Positions 1-5,937 of a stretch of DNA of 12,643 bases are shown one piece after another. The notes below the pieces were generated by a model. It searched no databases. It was not told the origin of the DNA and was given only the letters and a program-made list of their open reading frames with translations. Each line of letters begins with the position of its first letter. Position 1 is the first letter of the stretch. Source of the stretch: an uncultured Dialister sp. GTDB taxonomy: Bacteria; Bacillota; Negativicutes; Veillonellales; Dialisteraceae. The position numbers and the translations under genes were made by a program. Location: assembly GCA_900543455.1 (NCBI GenBank), contig UQRR01000064.1, positions 1 through 12,643 on the forward strand, read 5' to 3'.

Positions 1-29
1 GAACCCTGAACCAAATGAAAGCAAAGTAA
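1..29 (+). CDS. Possible 3' end of a rightward gene (partial)
   Basis: In the frame starting at position 3 the sequence reads T-L-N-Q-M-K-A-K followed by TAA at 27-29. The stop codon sits at the base of a strong terminator, the usual arrangement for a gene end. Only eight codons are visible, so no family can be named and the frame could be chance. The terminator is equally well explained by the leftward gene that ends at 108. Confidence 0.3.
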
Positions 30-79
30 AAAGGGGCTGTGAAGAAATGAGGATTCATTTCTTCACAGCCCCTTTTTAT
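26..79. terminator. Strong bidirectional rho-independent terminator
   Basis: Positions 28-50 and 55-77 are perfectly complementary over 23 bp around a GGAT loop. T27-A78 adds one more pair and G26-T79 a wobble. The stem starts with five A and ends with five T, so it has a U-tract when read from either side. It lies 29 bp beyond the stop of the leftward gene at 108-845 and touches the possible rightward gene end at 29, so it probably serves convergent transcripts. Confidence 0.9.
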
Positions 80-107
80 TTGGAGGAAATGGGAATCCCA
101 TCCCTTG

Positions 108-845
108 TCAGGCGAACATGAAGAGGAATCCGGTCATGATGCCGGCGATGAGGGTGAGGGACGGGTAGATGTGTTCATAGTTTTCACGAGAGAAGACGGA
201 GTGGTGCGTATGGACGAGCGTCTTTCCATGCGCCTTGTGATGGACGCTCTCCGGCGTCATTTCAGATAGACGGAGAGAGAGCGCGCGCATGAAAGCCCGG
301 GTCTCTTCCATGAGATGACGGAGCAGGGAAGGATTTGGGGCGAAGTTGATTTCCTTGGACATCGCCAAAAGAGAGCTTTCGATGGAAGAGGTGAGGCGCG
401 CTTCGCGATCCCCCGTGACGCAGGCTTTTTCAATGGCAGCGTAGCACTGGAACATCGTTTCCACATGTGCTTTCGTCAGCTTTTCTACATAGCAGCCAAG
501 AAGCAGGTAGGACCCGTTCAGATCATGCTCGAGGGCGAGCATTTTGAGCGCAGAGGGCAGGGAAGACAGCGTGCTGGAAAGACCTTTCAGGATCGCATCC
601 GTGCAGCCGAAGCCGCTCTTGTGGTGTCGGATCATGCAGCGAGCAATGTAGAGACGGTACAGGGTATACTCAAAGGAGAGAGACTGCAGCGCATCCTGTT
701 CTGCCAGAGACAATTCTTTCTGTCCTGCAAGGACGGCGCGCTCGATATCATTCACCAGCGAGCCGGTGGAAGTTTTACTGTATGTTTTCATCGCATAGTC
801 TAAAAGCCGCGAGCCTTCATATTCCAGGTAGTCCAGATTGTTCAT
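108..845 (-). CDS. Unrecognised 245-aa protein with C-terminal membrane segment
   Basis: I do not recognise the family. The protein starts M-N-N-L-D-Y-L-E-Y and is largely helical in character, with leucine- and alanine-rich stretches, several cysteines and a His-rich stretch near the end (V-H-H-K-A-H-G-K...H-T-H-H). The last ~18 residues (SLTLIAGIMTGFLFMFA) are hydrophobic and end at the stop codon, suggesting a tail-anchored topology with the body in the cytoplasm. The start at 845 is chosen because GGGAGG lies about 7 nt upstream. The longer frame back to 920 runs through the predicted promoter and has no ribosome binding site. It appears monocistronic, between its own promoter (891-920) and the terminator at 26-79. 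Gene reality is fairly certain; function is unknown. Confidence 0.75.
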   Translation of the reverse strand: MNNLDYLEYEGSRLLDYAMKTYSKTSTGSLVNDIERAVLAGQKELSLAEQDALQSLSFEYTLYRLYIARCMIRHHKSGFGCTDAILKGLSSTLSSLPSALKMLALEHDLNGSYLLLGCYVEKLTKAHVETMFQCYAAIEKACVTGDREARLTSSIESSLLAMSKEINFAPNPSLLRHLMEETRAFMRALSLRLSEMTPESVHHKAHGKTLVHTHHSVFSRENYEHIYPSLTLIAGIMTGFLFMFA

Positions 846-873
846 GGCGGATCCTCCCTCATCACAACAGGGA

Positions 874-920
874 ATGCTTTGCATGATTTCATTATAGAAG
901 AACCCATAAATGATAGCCAA
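874..920 (-). promoter_or_regulatory. Sigma-A-type promoter of the 108-845 gene, with palindrome at start site
   Basis: Read on the minus strand, a perfect TATAAT (896-891) is preceded by TTGGCT (920-915) with an 18-bp spacer. Transcription would start near 884. An 11-bp palindrome, ATGC-TTT-GCAT (874-884), lies exactly there and could be an operator, but no regulator can be named. The expected leader before the 845 start is about 40 nt. Confidence 0.65.
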
Positions 921-955
921 TTAAAAATATTTATGATGACTTGCAGATTATCCTT

Positions 956-989
956 TGCATCTTACCGGCGATAACATGCATCTTACAGG
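956..989. repeat. Two direct repeats spaced by 21 bp
   Basis: TGCATCTTAC occurs at 956-965 and 977-986. Extended to TGCATCTTAC(C/A)GG, 12 of 13 positions match. The 21-bp period is two helical turns, placing both copies on the same DNA face. They lie in the divergent intergenic region between the genes starting at 845 (minus) and 1091 (plus), so a regulator site is possible. No promoter element overlaps clearly. Confidence 0.4.
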
Positions 990-1090
990 AGGTTTCCGGC
1001 CGTTTTCGGGCCGTTGCACTTGCTTTTCCCGCGCCCCTCTAGCCAAAATCTCTGCCATCCTGTACTATAAAGAGAAATCCAGGAGGGCAT

Positions 1091-1336
1091 ATGACAGCGA
1101 AAAGAATCTCAATCACCATGAAAATACAGATGACCCGAGACGGCCGCCTTTCCGCCGTGATGGAAGAAGAGCGCCGGCGCGAAGTGATCACCTCATACGC
1201 GCAGTTGCTCTGCGGCGCCTTTGACATCGCGGGCGAGCATGAGGCAGAGGTCGTGGAGACAATGGCGCGGATCGCGACTGGCCGCACCAAGGACGAGCTA
1301 AAGGAAACGCTGATTCAATCGCAGAGTCTGATTTGA
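1091..1336 (+). CDS. Small unknown protein (81 aa)
   Basis: AGGAGG at 1081-1086 precedes the ATG by 4 nt, which is tight but supports this start. The product begins M-T-A-K-R-I-S-I-T-M and contains a charged stretch (M-E-E-E-R-R-R-E), followed by helical, alanine-rich sequence. No signal peptide or membrane segment is visible and I recognise no family. A weak possible promoter (TAGCCA 1040-1045, 17 bp, TACTAT 1063-1068) lies just upstream. The last few codons and the TGA stop (1334-1336) fall inside the left arm of the palindromic element at 1326-1440, so the natural C-terminus may have been altered when that element arrived. An overlapping frame (955-1224) is less convincing. Confidence 0.5.
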   Translation: MTAKRISITMKIQMTRDGRLSAVMEEERRREVITSYAQLLCGAFDIAGEHEAEVVETMARIATGRTKDELKETLIQSQSLI

Positions 1337-1440
1337 CATGTATTTTCATGCAATGCTTCGTCATAGTTCTCCTTAAATAGCTCGCTATTCGCGGCGAACT
1401 ATTCCTCGCCTTGAATGAAAATACAAGAGTCAAATCAGAC
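1326..1440. repeat. 115-bp nested palindromic element
   Basis: The outer arms GTCTGATTTGAC (1326-1337) and GTCAAATCAGAC (1429-1440) pair over 12 bp. Inside them TGTATTTTCAT (1339-1349) pairs with ATGAAAATACA (1415-1425) over 11 bp. Further in, ATAGTTC (1363-1369) pairs with GAACTAT (1396-1402), enclosing AATAGC-TC-GCTATT (1376-1389). The whole piece could fold as one long interrupted hairpin. It has no T-run and no long coding frame. It may be a small non-coding repeat or MITE-like unit. It supplies the stop codon of the 81-aa gene. Confidence 0.65.
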
Positions 1441-1576
1441 AACGATTTAATCAGTGTTCCCTAAAGGAAATGGCAGAAAATGCCTCAAGCGGCGTATCAT
1501 CATTATGACAGCCAATCATGGTTGCCCCGGCTTTGCGGGTTCTATTGCTTCTGCTCGCCAGCTTTCCCTAAATGGG
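1441..1576. other. Spacer without a convincing gene
   Basis: I see no gene here. A minus-strand frame of about 40 codons (1449-1570, contains M-I-G-C-H-N-D-D-T-P-L-E-A-F) is open but has no ribosome binding site and could be a gene remnant. The string TTCCCTAAA occurs at about 1455 and again at 1564-1572, and CCCTAAA recurs at 1811-1817 beyond the adjacent element. This suggests a duplicated insertion-site sequence. Confidence 0.35.
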
Positions 1577-1810
1577 TAATGCTATTAAGTTAAGGAAATC
1601 GTTAGCTACGTAACATCTTGCTTCCCCCTTCGGGGGAAGTGCCGAAGGCAATAGGGGCATGCTAGCGGTATAGCGTGCTATGTTGAATGGTCCGATGCTA
1701 TCGATATTTCAACACTTTTATGCAATACCGCTGCGTAGCCCCCTCACCCCTTCGGGGAGCTCCCCCGATGGGGAGCCAAGAATGATTTGCCGCTTAACTT
1801 AATAGCATTA
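1577..1810. mobile_element. MITE-like element, copy A (234 bp, complete inverted repeats)
   Basis: The ends TAATGCTATTAAGTTAAG (1577-1594) and its exact complement (1793-1810) form a perfect 18-bp terminal inverted repeat. The flanks are CCCTAAATGGG (1566-1576) and CCCTAAAGGGG (1811-1821), 10 of 11 identical, as expected of a target-site duplication. There is no transposase; any movement would need one from elsewhere. The interior is full of hairpins: CTTCCCCC/GGGGGAAG, an imperfect pair GCTAGCGGTATAGC with GCAATACCGCTGC, TGTTGAA/TTCAACA, CCCC-TTC-GGGG, and GCTCCCC-CGAT-GGGGAGC. A second copy in opposite orientation lies at 4189-4469. Confidence 0.8.
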
Positions 1811-1880
1811 CCCTAAAGGGGGCTGGTGGCATTTCAGCGCAATATAAAGAAGGGGCCATGTGTGAAAGCAGCATTCAGCC

Positions 1881-1901
1881 CCAGTCCCCAGTGACTAGTC
1901 C
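1881..1901. repeat. Heptamer tract (3 units)
   Basis: Three 7-bp units, CCAGTCC, CCAGTGA and CTAGTCC, lie just upstream of the RluA-family gene. They are the same family, with substitutions, as the longer array at 10914-10997 and the tract at 12401-12428. This tract is short and degenerate; on its own it would not be noticed. Confidence 0.4.
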
Positions 1902-1925
1902 CCCCCTATTTTCTTGGAGATACCT

Positions 1926-2825
1926 ATGGAGATATTTACGATAAAAAAATCTGAAGAAGGCAAGCGCTTAGACCAGTTCCTGATGGAGCACAAGCACTGG
2001 CCGCGCGCCTTTTTCATGAAAGCCCTTCGCACGAAGAAGATCAAAGTGAATGGCCGGAAGGAAGAGGCTGCCTACCGGCTCGCTGCCGGTGACGAAGTCC
2101 GCTCCTTTGTACTGGAGAGGACCGATGCGGTGCGCCCTGTCCGCATTCTTTACGAGGATGAAAACCTTCTTGTCGTCTACAAGCCTGCCGGCGTCTTGAC
2201 GCTTGACGTCACGGGAAAGGAAAAGGATACCATGCTCTCGCGCGTCTCTGCGGCCCTCCTGCAGAAGGGCGGCGTGGCGGCCTATCCCGTGCATCGCATT
2301 GATTTCAATACCGAGGGACTCCTCCTTTTTGCAAAGACAGAAGAGATCCGTGATCTCCTCGGCCGTCTCATCCGTGACCGCAAGATCCGCAAGTCCTATC
2401 TGGCCATCGTCCTTGGAAAGATCGAGCCGGGACACGGGACGCTCACCCATCAGATCTTCAAGGATGCGAAAAAGAATCAGGTCTTCGTCACGGATGAGCC
2501 CGTGAAGGGATCGAAGACGGCCATCACTGAGTACGAACGTCTCGCGTATCAGGGCGGTCTTTCGCTCGTGAAGTGCCACCTCATCACCGGCCGTACCCAT
2601 CAGATCCGCAGCCAGATGGCACATGTAGGGCATCCGCTTTTGGGCGATGACAAGTACGGCGTGAAGACGACGAACCGCAGCTACAAGGAAAAACGCCAGC
2701 TTCTCTGCTCGGCGGAGATCTCCTGCGATTTCGGGAAAGAGGCCGGGCCCCTCTCCTACCTCGCCGGAACCCGGTGGAGCGTGGGGGACGTGGGATTTGT
2801 GAAGAAATATTTCGGGGGACAGTGA
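1926..2825 (+). CDS. RluA-family pseudouridine synthase
   Basis: This enzyme isomerises uridine to pseudouridine in structured RNA (rRNA or tRNA) in the cytoplasm. An N-terminal S4-like RNA-binding region (about residues 1-60, with K-R-L-D-Q-F-L) precedes the catalytic domain. The catalytic motif H-R-I-D-F-N-T-E-G (123-131) carries the essential Asp at 126. The second hallmark, G-R-T-H-Q-I-R then G-H-P-L-L-G-D-D-K-Y-G, spans 222-245. The 299-aa length is normal for RluA/RluD-type enzymes. The start at 1926 is preferred because GGAG (1916-1919) lies 6 nt upstream; a TTG at 1914 in the same frame overlaps that site. The specific target (RluA-, RluC- or RluD-like) cannot be assigned. It seems monocistronic, with a terminator at 2891. 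Confidence 0.93.
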   Translation: MEIFTIKKSEEGKRLDQFLMEHKHWPRAFFMKALRTKKIKVNGRKEEAAYRLAAGDEVRSFVLERTDAVRPVRILYEDENLLVVYKPAGVLTLDVTGKEKDTMLSRVSAALLQKGGVAAYPVHRIDFNTEGLLLFAKTEEIRDLLGRLIRDRKIRKSYLAIVLGKIEPGHGTLTHQIFKDAKKNQVFVTDEPVKGSKTAITEYERLAYQGGLSLVKCHLITGRTHQIRSQMAHVGHPLLGDDKYGVKTTNRSYKEKRQLLCSAEISCDFGKEAGPLSYLAGTRWSVGDVGFVKKYFGGQ

Positions 2826-2890
2826 TGGGCATTTCTTCCCGATTGCCTTTTACGGCACACTTTAAAATAAATATATGGTAATGCACAAGA

Positions 2891-2924
2891 CGGATGAATT
2901 GTGGATGGATTCATCCGCTTTTTT
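2891..2924 (+). terminator. Rho-independent terminator after the RluA-family gene
   Basis: CGGATGAAT (2891-2899) pairs with ATTCATCCG (2909-2917) over 9 bp around a 9-nt loop, followed by CTTTTTT. It lies 66 bp past the stop codon of the upstream gene and ends its transcript. Confidence 0.8.
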
Positions 2925-2926
2925 CA

Positions 2927-2980
2927 TGCTATGATACAAGCAGAACGAAATGTATCTTATCCGCATGAGCGTATCATAGC
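2927..2980 (+). promoter_or_regulatory. Extended -10 promoter with inverted repeat
   Basis: TGCTATGAT (2927-2935) is an extended -10 element; no good -35 is visible. The -10 lies inside GCTATGATAC (2928-2937), whose perfect complement GTATCATAGC is at 2971-2980. This 10-bp inverted repeat with a 33-bp gap could be a pair of operator half-sites for a repressor of the small gene at 3038. That is inference from geometry. Confidence 0.4.
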
Positions 2981-3037
2981 AGGATGCCTATGCGGTCATA
3001 CAGAGAGTGTATGGTAAAGGACAGAGAGGTGGAGATC

Positions 3038-3166
3038 ATGGAAAAATTATACGAAGCATTCCTGGATAACTGGGAAAAGCACGCACCGGATTTTTTACTC
3101 TTCTTATGGGGGGCAGGGATCTTCAAGCTCCCTGGCAGCGGAAACGAGCCTTTCGGCATGGAGTAA
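3038..3166 (+). CDS. Small protein of 42 aa, unknown
   Basis: The product starts M-E-K-L-Y-E-A-F and has an aromatic, hydrophobic centre (F-L-L-F-L-W-G-A-G-I-F-K-L) too short for a confident membrane helix. It may be peripheral or a membrane-active peptide. The start at 3038 is supported by AGGTGGAG a few bases upstream; in-frame ATGs at 2984 and 2990 lack a site and lie close to the inverted repeat. A terminator begins 3 bp past the stop and another lies about 115 bp before the start, so this is a self-contained transcription unit. That isolation makes it more likely to be real. I recognise no family. A regulatory RNA with an incidental frame is an alternative. Confidence 0.5.
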   Translation: MEKLYEAFLDNWEKHAPDFLLFLWGAGIFKLPGSGNEPFGME

Positions 3167-3168
3167 GC

Positions 3169-3211
3169 AAAAAGCCCGATGAAAGACAGGGGATCTTTCA
3201 TCGGGCTTTTT
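3169..3211. terminator. Bidirectional terminator after the 42-aa gene
   Basis: AAAAAGCCCGATGAAAGA (3169-3186) and its exact complement (3194-3211) form an 18-bp stem with a CAGGGGA loop. A- and T-runs at the base give a U-tract in either direction. It ends the 42-aa gene's transcript and could also stop leftward transcription coming from yigZ. Confidence 0.9.
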
Positions 3212-3236
3212 ATTGTGCAGGCCTTTTGCCATACCG

Positions 3237-3332
3237 TTTCCCTAAAAAAGGCGAGAACTGGATCGCCTTGGGAAATCAAAATGAGTTGAGAGTTGAGAGT
3301 TTAGAAAAGGAGTTTGGGGCGATCCAGCTCTC
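3237..3332. repeat. Structured spacer: hairpin, inverted repeat and heptamers
   Basis: The spacer 3212-3466 holds no gene. TTTCCC (3237-3242) pairs with GGGAAA (3270-3275), and AAGGCGA (3248-3254) with TCGCCTT (3263-3269), making one bulged hairpin. GAGAACTGGATCGCC (3253-3267) is also inverted at 3318-3332 with one mismatch, an alternative pairing. Between those arms are three heptamers, GAGTTGA, GAGTTGA and GAGTTTA (3283-3303). It may be a degraded repeat element. I see no clear terminator for yigZ in the remainder. Confidence 0.45.
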
Positions 3333-3466
3333 TGTATATAGGATACCAAATGGATAGGACAGATGATGTCATTGTGGGGATTTTTCTGAAAATTATTTCA
3401 AAAAAGTTTGGAAAAAGGAGCCAAGGGACAGGTTCGGCGGGGGTGGTGCGGCGTTTTTCACCGGTG

Positions 3467-4105
3467 TTAGTCTCTCACCTTCACATACTCCTCCCCGTCC
3501 TCTTCGATGACGGCTTTCCCGCCTGTGAGGTCTGTCAGGAATTTGAGATGCGTCTTCGCTTCTTCGGGCAGGGTGAGGAAGGTCACCTGCACCTCGGCTG
3601 TGAAGGCACGGTCCAGGACGCGGATGTCTTTGTCTTTGTCTTTGATGTAATTTTCAAAGCCGCCGACCGCGGTGTAGGGGAGGGTCACGGTATAGCGGGC
3701 ATACGGCGTATAGGTGACGATGGGCGCCGCCTTCACAGCATCGGAGAGCGCGCCGCTGTAGGATCTTGTGAGGCCGCCCGCACCGAGCTTGATGCCGCCG
3801 AAGTAGCGGGTGACGACCGCGAGTACATTCGTGAGCTTTCGCATCTGGAGCACATGGAGCATGGGGTGTCCCGCCGTGCCCTGCGGCTCGCCGTCATCGC
3901 CCGACTTCTCAAGGATGCGCTCTGTACCGATGCGCCACGCGTAGCAGTTGTGCGTGGCGTCTTTGTATTTCTTCCTGAAATCAGCAAGTGCCTGCTGTGC
4001 GTCCTCTTCTGAGTTGACAGGCAGGATGTGCGTGATAAAGATCGATTTCTTGATTTCCATGTCCTGCCGATAGAGCTCGGCCGGTGCAGCGTAAGGAATA
4101 AGCAT
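3467..4105 (-). CDS. yigZ: YigZ/IMPACT-family protein
   Basis: The family is related to the eukaryotic translational regulator IMPACT; the bacterial role is poorly defined, with an RNA- or translation-associated function usually assumed. The UPF0029 domain covers about residues 15-125, with hallmark segments K-K-S-I-F-I (19-24), D-A-T-H-N-C-Y-A-W-R-I (49-59), G-D-D-G-E-P-Q-G-T-A-G-H-P (69-81) and V-V-T-R-Y-F-G-G-I-K-L-G-A-G-G-L (97-112). The rest fits the usual ferredoxin-like C-terminal domain. The 212-aa length is normal. The start at 4105 has GAGG 7 nt upstream. It is a single gene between repeat-rich spacers, and cytoplasmic, with no signal peptide. Confidence 0.93.
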   Translation of the reverse strand: MLIPYAAPAELYRQDMEIKKSIFITHILPVNSEEDAQQALADFRKKYKDATHNCYAWRIGTERILEKSGDDGEPQGTAGHPMLHVLQMRKLTNVLAVVTRYFGGIKLGAGGLTRSYSGALSDAVKAAPIVTYTPYARYTVTLPYTAVGGFENYIKDKDKDIRVLDRAFTAEVQVTFLTLPEEAKTHLKFLTDLTGGKAVIEEDGEEYVKVRD

Positions 4106-4188
4106 GATGGAGCCTCGTATGTGTAAGTGAATAGGGGCTAGTATAGCGATTTGTTAACTTCTGGACTTAGTGAGAAGTGGTGGAACGT

Positions 4189-4469
4189 TCTTGGCTCCCC
4201 ATCGGGGGAGCTGCCCGAAGGGCTGAGGGGGCTACGCAGCGGTATTGCATGAAAGTGTTGGAATATCGATAGCGTCGGATTATTCAACATAGCACGCTAT
4301 ACCGCTAGCATGCCCCATCTCGCTGCGCTCGAAATGGCGTCTCACTGGATTTTAGCGTCGCTTCGCTCCTAAAAATTCAGTTCGCTTGCACATATTGCCT
4401 TCGGCACTTCCCCCGAAGGGGGAAGCAAGTCATTACGGCGCTAACAATTTCCTTAACTTAACAGCATTA
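4189..4469. mobile_element. MITE-like element, copy B (inverted, one end degraded, carries a 76-bp insert)
   Basis: Read on the minus strand this matches copy A (1577-1810) nearly throughout. Its intact end is at 4452-4469, TAATGCTGTTAAGTTAAG on the minus strand, one base different from copy A. The other end is not recognisable beyond about 4189. Relative to A, 76 bp (4317-4392) are extra. These contain a GAGCGCAGCGAGA-type motif and an ACTGGATTTTAG/CTAAAAATTCAGT hairpin. The hairpin CCCC-TTC-GGGG of A is GCCC-TTC-GGGC here, a compensatory change. It lies between yigZ and argH (spacer 4106-4509). I see no terminator for argH in this spacer. Confidence 0.75.
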
Positions 4470-4509
4470 ATCAAGTGGGAGCTGTCCGATAGAAGCATCA
4501 CTATCCCAA

Positions 4510-5937
4510 TCACCCGAGAAATGCCATCTCCTGTTTCCAGGCGTCCATAGCTTCCTTCATGGAAGCTATGGCTTTTTCTGCATGTGTCTGCTGACGTTCT
4601 ACGGACTTCGGCCCTGTGCCGCCGTAGCTTTCACGGTTCTTCACACAGTTTTCGATAGAGAGGGCTTCTTTGATATCTTCTTCGAAGAGCGGGCTCATGG
4701 CTTTGAATTCCTCCATGGAGAGATCGAGGAGCACTTTATGGTGCTCGATGCAGTAGTGGACGGCATTCCCGACAACGGCATGCGCCTGACGGAAAGGCAG
4801 GCCTTTCTTTGCAAGGTAGTCAGCCATGTCGGTCGCATTCGAGAAGTCACTTTCCAAGACCGCACGGGTGTGCTCGCCATTGACGGTCATGGTGGAGATC
4901 ATACCGGCATAGATGTCAAGGGCGAAGTACAGGGTATCCAGAGCATCGAAGACGCCTTCCTTGTCTTCCTGCATGTCCTTGTCATAGGCCAGCGGCAGAC
5001 CTTTCATGACGGTCAGAAGGCCGATGAGGTTACCATAGACGCGGCCGGTCTTGCCGCGGATGAGCTCGCACATATCCGGATTCTTCTTCTGCGGCATGAT
5101 GGAGCTGCCGGTGGAGTAGCCGTCATCGAGCTCGATGAACTGGAATTCGCTGGTCGACCAGTAGATGAATTCTTCCGACAGGCGCGAGAGATGCATCGCA
5201 CAGATCGAAGCGAAGGAGAGGAACTGGAGAAGGTAGTCGCGATCCGAGACCGCATCCAGGCTGTTTCCATAGACAGAAGCAAAGTGAAGGTCATTCGCTT
5301 CTTCCTCGGGATGGGTCGGGTATGTGGTCCCTGCCAGCGCACAGGCACCGATCGGCGACATGTCACACATGTCGTAGCAGTCTTCGAGGCGCTTGAAGTC
5401 ACGCTCGAGCATCGCAAAGTAGGCGAGCATGTGGTGCGCGAAGAGGACTGGCTGCGCGCGCTGCATATGGGTGTAGCCCGGCAGGATGACGTCCTGATAC
5501 TTCTTGGAAGCAGCGAGGAGGGCTTCTAAGACGGCGATGAGCTTTTCAGAAAGGCGCGCGATATTTCTCTTCATGTACATATGGAGATCCAGCGCGCACT
5601 GGTCATTGCGGCTTCTCGCTGTGTGGAGACGGGCACCGGCATCGCCGATCTCCTCGGTGAGGCGTTTTTCGATATTCATATGAATATCTTCGAGTTCGAC
5701 AGAGAAAGGGAATGTCCCTTCATCGATTTCTTTTTTGATAGAGAGAAGACCCTTGGTGATCTTTTCCTGATCCTCTTTGGAAATGATCCCATGAGCCGCC
5801 AGCATTTTGGCATGGGCGATAGAGCCGGCGATGTCTTCTCGATACATGCGGCAGTCATAGGAAATGGATGCATTGAAATCCAGTGCATTCTTTTCCTCTG
5901 CCTTCGTGAAGCGTCCGCCCCACATCATATCACTCAT
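4510..5937 (-). CDS. argH: Argininosuccinate lyase
   Basis: Cleaves argininosuccinate to arginine and fumarate, the last step of arginine synthesis; a cytoplasmic homotetramer in the family. The fumarase/lyase superfamily signature G-S-S-I-M-P-Q-K-K-N-P is at residues 277-287, with the conserved serines of the catalytic loop. H-T-A-R-S-R-N-D (105-112) and G-Y-T-H-M-Q-R-A-Q-P (154-163) are the other two conserved active-site regions. The start M-S-D-M-M-W-G-G-R-F is the usual family N-terminus and 475 aa is a normal length. Its ATG overlaps the argG stop by 4 nt (ATGA), so translation is probably coupled; AAGGAG lies 11 nt upstream inside argG. Co-transcribed with argG. Confidence 0.98.
   Translation of the reverse strand: MSDMMWGGRFTKAEEKNALDFNASISYDCRMYREDIAGSIAHAKMLAAHGIISKEDQEKITKGLLSIKKEIDEGTFPFSVELEDIHMNIEKRLTEEIGDAGARLHTARSRNDQCALDLHMYMKRNIARLSEKLIAVLEALLAASKKYQDVILPGYTHMQRAQPVLFAHHMLAYFAMLERDFKRLEDCYDMCDMSPIGACALAGTTYPTHPEEEANDLHFASVYGNSLDAVSDRDYLLQFLSFASICAMHLSRLSEEFIYWSTSEFQFIELDDGYSTGSSIMPQKKNPDMCELIRGKTGRVYGNLIGLLTVMKGLPLAYDKDMQEDKEGVFDALDTLYFALDIYAGMISTMTVNGEHTRAVLESDFSNATDMADYLAKKGLPFRQAHAVVGNAVHYCIEHHKVLLDLSMEEFKAMSPLFEEDIKEALSIENCVKNRESYGGTGPKSVERQQTHAEKAIASMKEAMDAWKQEMAFLG
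4545..4577 (+). terminator. Antisense terminator-like hairpin inside argH
   Basis: On the plus strand CCATAGCTTCC (4545-4555) and GGAAGCTATGG (4561-4571) form a perfect 11-bp stem with a 5-nt loop, followed by CTTTTTC. This has the form of a rho-independent terminator for rightward, antisense transcription entering argH from the spacer. On the coding strand the same DNA encodes A-I-A-S-M-K-E-A-M near the C-terminus and lacks a U-tract. It may be coincidence of the coding sequence. Confidence 0.4.

Noticed and set aside
955..1224. Rightward frame beginning M-H-L-T-G-D-N-M-H-L-T-G-G
   Set aside because: It starts at a TTG without a ribosome binding site; the peptide repeat merely reflects the 21-bp direct DNA repeat. 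The frame at 1091 has AGGAGG and overlaps most of it.
1449..1570. Minus-strand frame with M-I-G-C-H-N-D-D-T-P-L-E-A-F
   Set aside because: About 40 codons, no ribosome binding site, flanked by repeats; at most a remnant, not a supported gene.
4582..5529. 315-codon open frame opposite argH
   Set aside because: It is antisense to a certain argH gene and reflects that gene's codon bias; no family features are visible and no good start signal.
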